DNA from: Mesorhizobium waimense
GTDB taxonomy: Bacteria > Pseudomonadota > Alphaproteobacteria > Rhizobiales > Rhizobiaceae
NCBI RefSeq assembly: GCF_003601975.1
Contig: NZ_QZWZ01000004.1
Span: forward strand, 1-64,000
Direction of reading: 5' to 3'
DNA: 64,000 nt
Shown here: one piece after another, positions 63,606 through 64,000 of the stretch
Layout of the letters: every line of letters starts with the position of its first letter
Position numbering within the stretch: position 1 is the first letter of the stretch
Made by a program: the position numbers and the translations under genes
Notes under the pieces: generated by a model
Told to the model about the DNA's origin: nothing
Database searches by the model: none
What the model saw: only the letters and a program-made list of their open reading frames with translations

Positions 63606-64000
63606 GTGCGGGCACGGATTGTAGTCGTCGAGGACGAGCCTGACCTGAGGGAGGCGGTCGCCGAGTATCTTGGCGCCAGCGGCTATGAGGTGGCGATGGC
63701 GGAAAGTGCCGCCGAGGCGCGGACCTTGCTGGAAACGCAATCCTTCCATCTGGCCATTCTCGACATCGCCATGCCCGGCGAGGACGGTCTGTCGTTCGGC
63801 CGCTGGCTGCGCTCCAAAACTCCGATCGGCATCATCTATGCCACCGCCGCCGGCACCGCGCTCGACCGCATCGTCGGACTGGAGCTCGGCGCCGACGACT
63901 ACATCGTCAAGCCGTATGAGTTGCGCGAGGTTCTGGCCAGGGTGCGCAGCGTGCTGCGCCGCGTTCCGCAGCCGACCGTGCCGCAGGCCGCCAAGGCCGA
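63606..64000 (+). CDS. OmpR-family response regulator (cut by window end)
   Basis: The frame opens with a GTG at 63606 and runs to the window end. The receiver domain is canonical: VVVEDEPDLREAV with the acidic pair, LAILDIAMPGEDG with the phospho-acceptor Asp, and YIVKPYELREV with the Lys. The DNA-binding domain and the partner kinase lie beyond the window. It is divergent from the degenerate regulator, suggesting that the two genes are controlled together. Confidence 0.75.
   Translation, partial: MRARIVVVEDEPDLREAVAEYLGASGYEVAMAESAAEARTLLETQSFHLAILDIAMPGEDGLSFGRWLRSKTPIGIIYATAAGTALDRIVGLELGADDYIVKPYELREVLARVRSVLRRVPQPTVPQAAKA

Overview
The window looks like a stretch of chromosome or large replicon from an alphaproteobacterium of the Mesorhizobium/Phyllobacteriaceae type. 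The grounds are the high GC content, the style of the ABC transporters and regulators, moc-like inositol catabolism genes, an IS66/pRiA4b ORF-3 pair and a palindromic intergenic repeat of a kind common in Mesorhizobium. No rRNA gene, complete tRNA gene or CRISPR array was seen.

Region 1 (1-31 kb) appears to be a catabolic island for methoxylated aromatic acids. Its left edge carries an IS66 transposase remnant, a pRiA4b ORF-3-like gene and the 3' half of a tRNA, which is the usual scar of an integrated element. Inside are a LigM-like tetrahydrofolate-dependent O-demethylase, a three-component cytochrome P450 system (reductase, [2Fe-2S] ferredoxin, P450) with a divergent LysR gene, and a long operon. 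That operon combines a branched-chain-type (Liv) importer with glutathione-dependent formaldehyde detoxification: an SRPBCC-Gfa fusion, S-(hydroxymethyl)glutathione dehydrogenase and S-formylglutathione hydrolase. A five-gene run follows (FAH-family enzyme, type I extradiol dioxygenase, alpha/beta hydrolase, malate/lactate-dehydrogenase-like enzyme, FAD monooxygenase). Two paralogous zinc-type dehydrogenases and the lower-pathway enzymes LigJ (4-oxalomesaconate hydratase) and LigK (CHA aldolase) complete it. LigJ and LigK imply that ring carbon leaves as pyruvate and oxaloacetate. Demethylation would yield 5-methyl-THF (LigM type) or formaldehyde (P450 type), which the detoxification genes would clear. 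I identified two repeated operator families here: GATACC-N4-GGTATC palindromes over the promoters of several operons and next to a TetR gene, and TTTTCGAAA sites next to a GntR gene and the ring-cleavage operon.

Region 2 (31-40 kb) starts with a truncated RpiR regulator and holds an eight-gene operon with a divergent LacI repressor. It encodes an inositol-dehydrogenase-like enzyme, a PanB-family enzyme, a hydroxypyruvate-isomerase-like enzyme, a MocE-like Rieske ferredoxin, a sugar/polyol ABC importer and a fatty-acid-hydroxylase-superfamily di-iron oxygenase. The set resembles rhizopine (moc) catabolism and may attack an O-methylated polyol. Region 3 (40-46 kb) is a sugar ABC importer with a GntR regulator and a DapA-family aldolase.

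Region 4 (46-64 kb) is more housekeeping-like. It has chromate resistance (chrA and a rhodanese-ChrB fusion), an Fbp-type ferric ABC importer, 3-hydroxybutyrate dehydrogenase divergent from acetoacetate decarboxylase and a patatin, a phosphate transporter remnant, a TetR-controlled RND efflux pump, an L,D-transpeptidase, two small membrane proteins, and a degenerate OmpR-type regulator divergent from a canonical response regulator that runs off the end.
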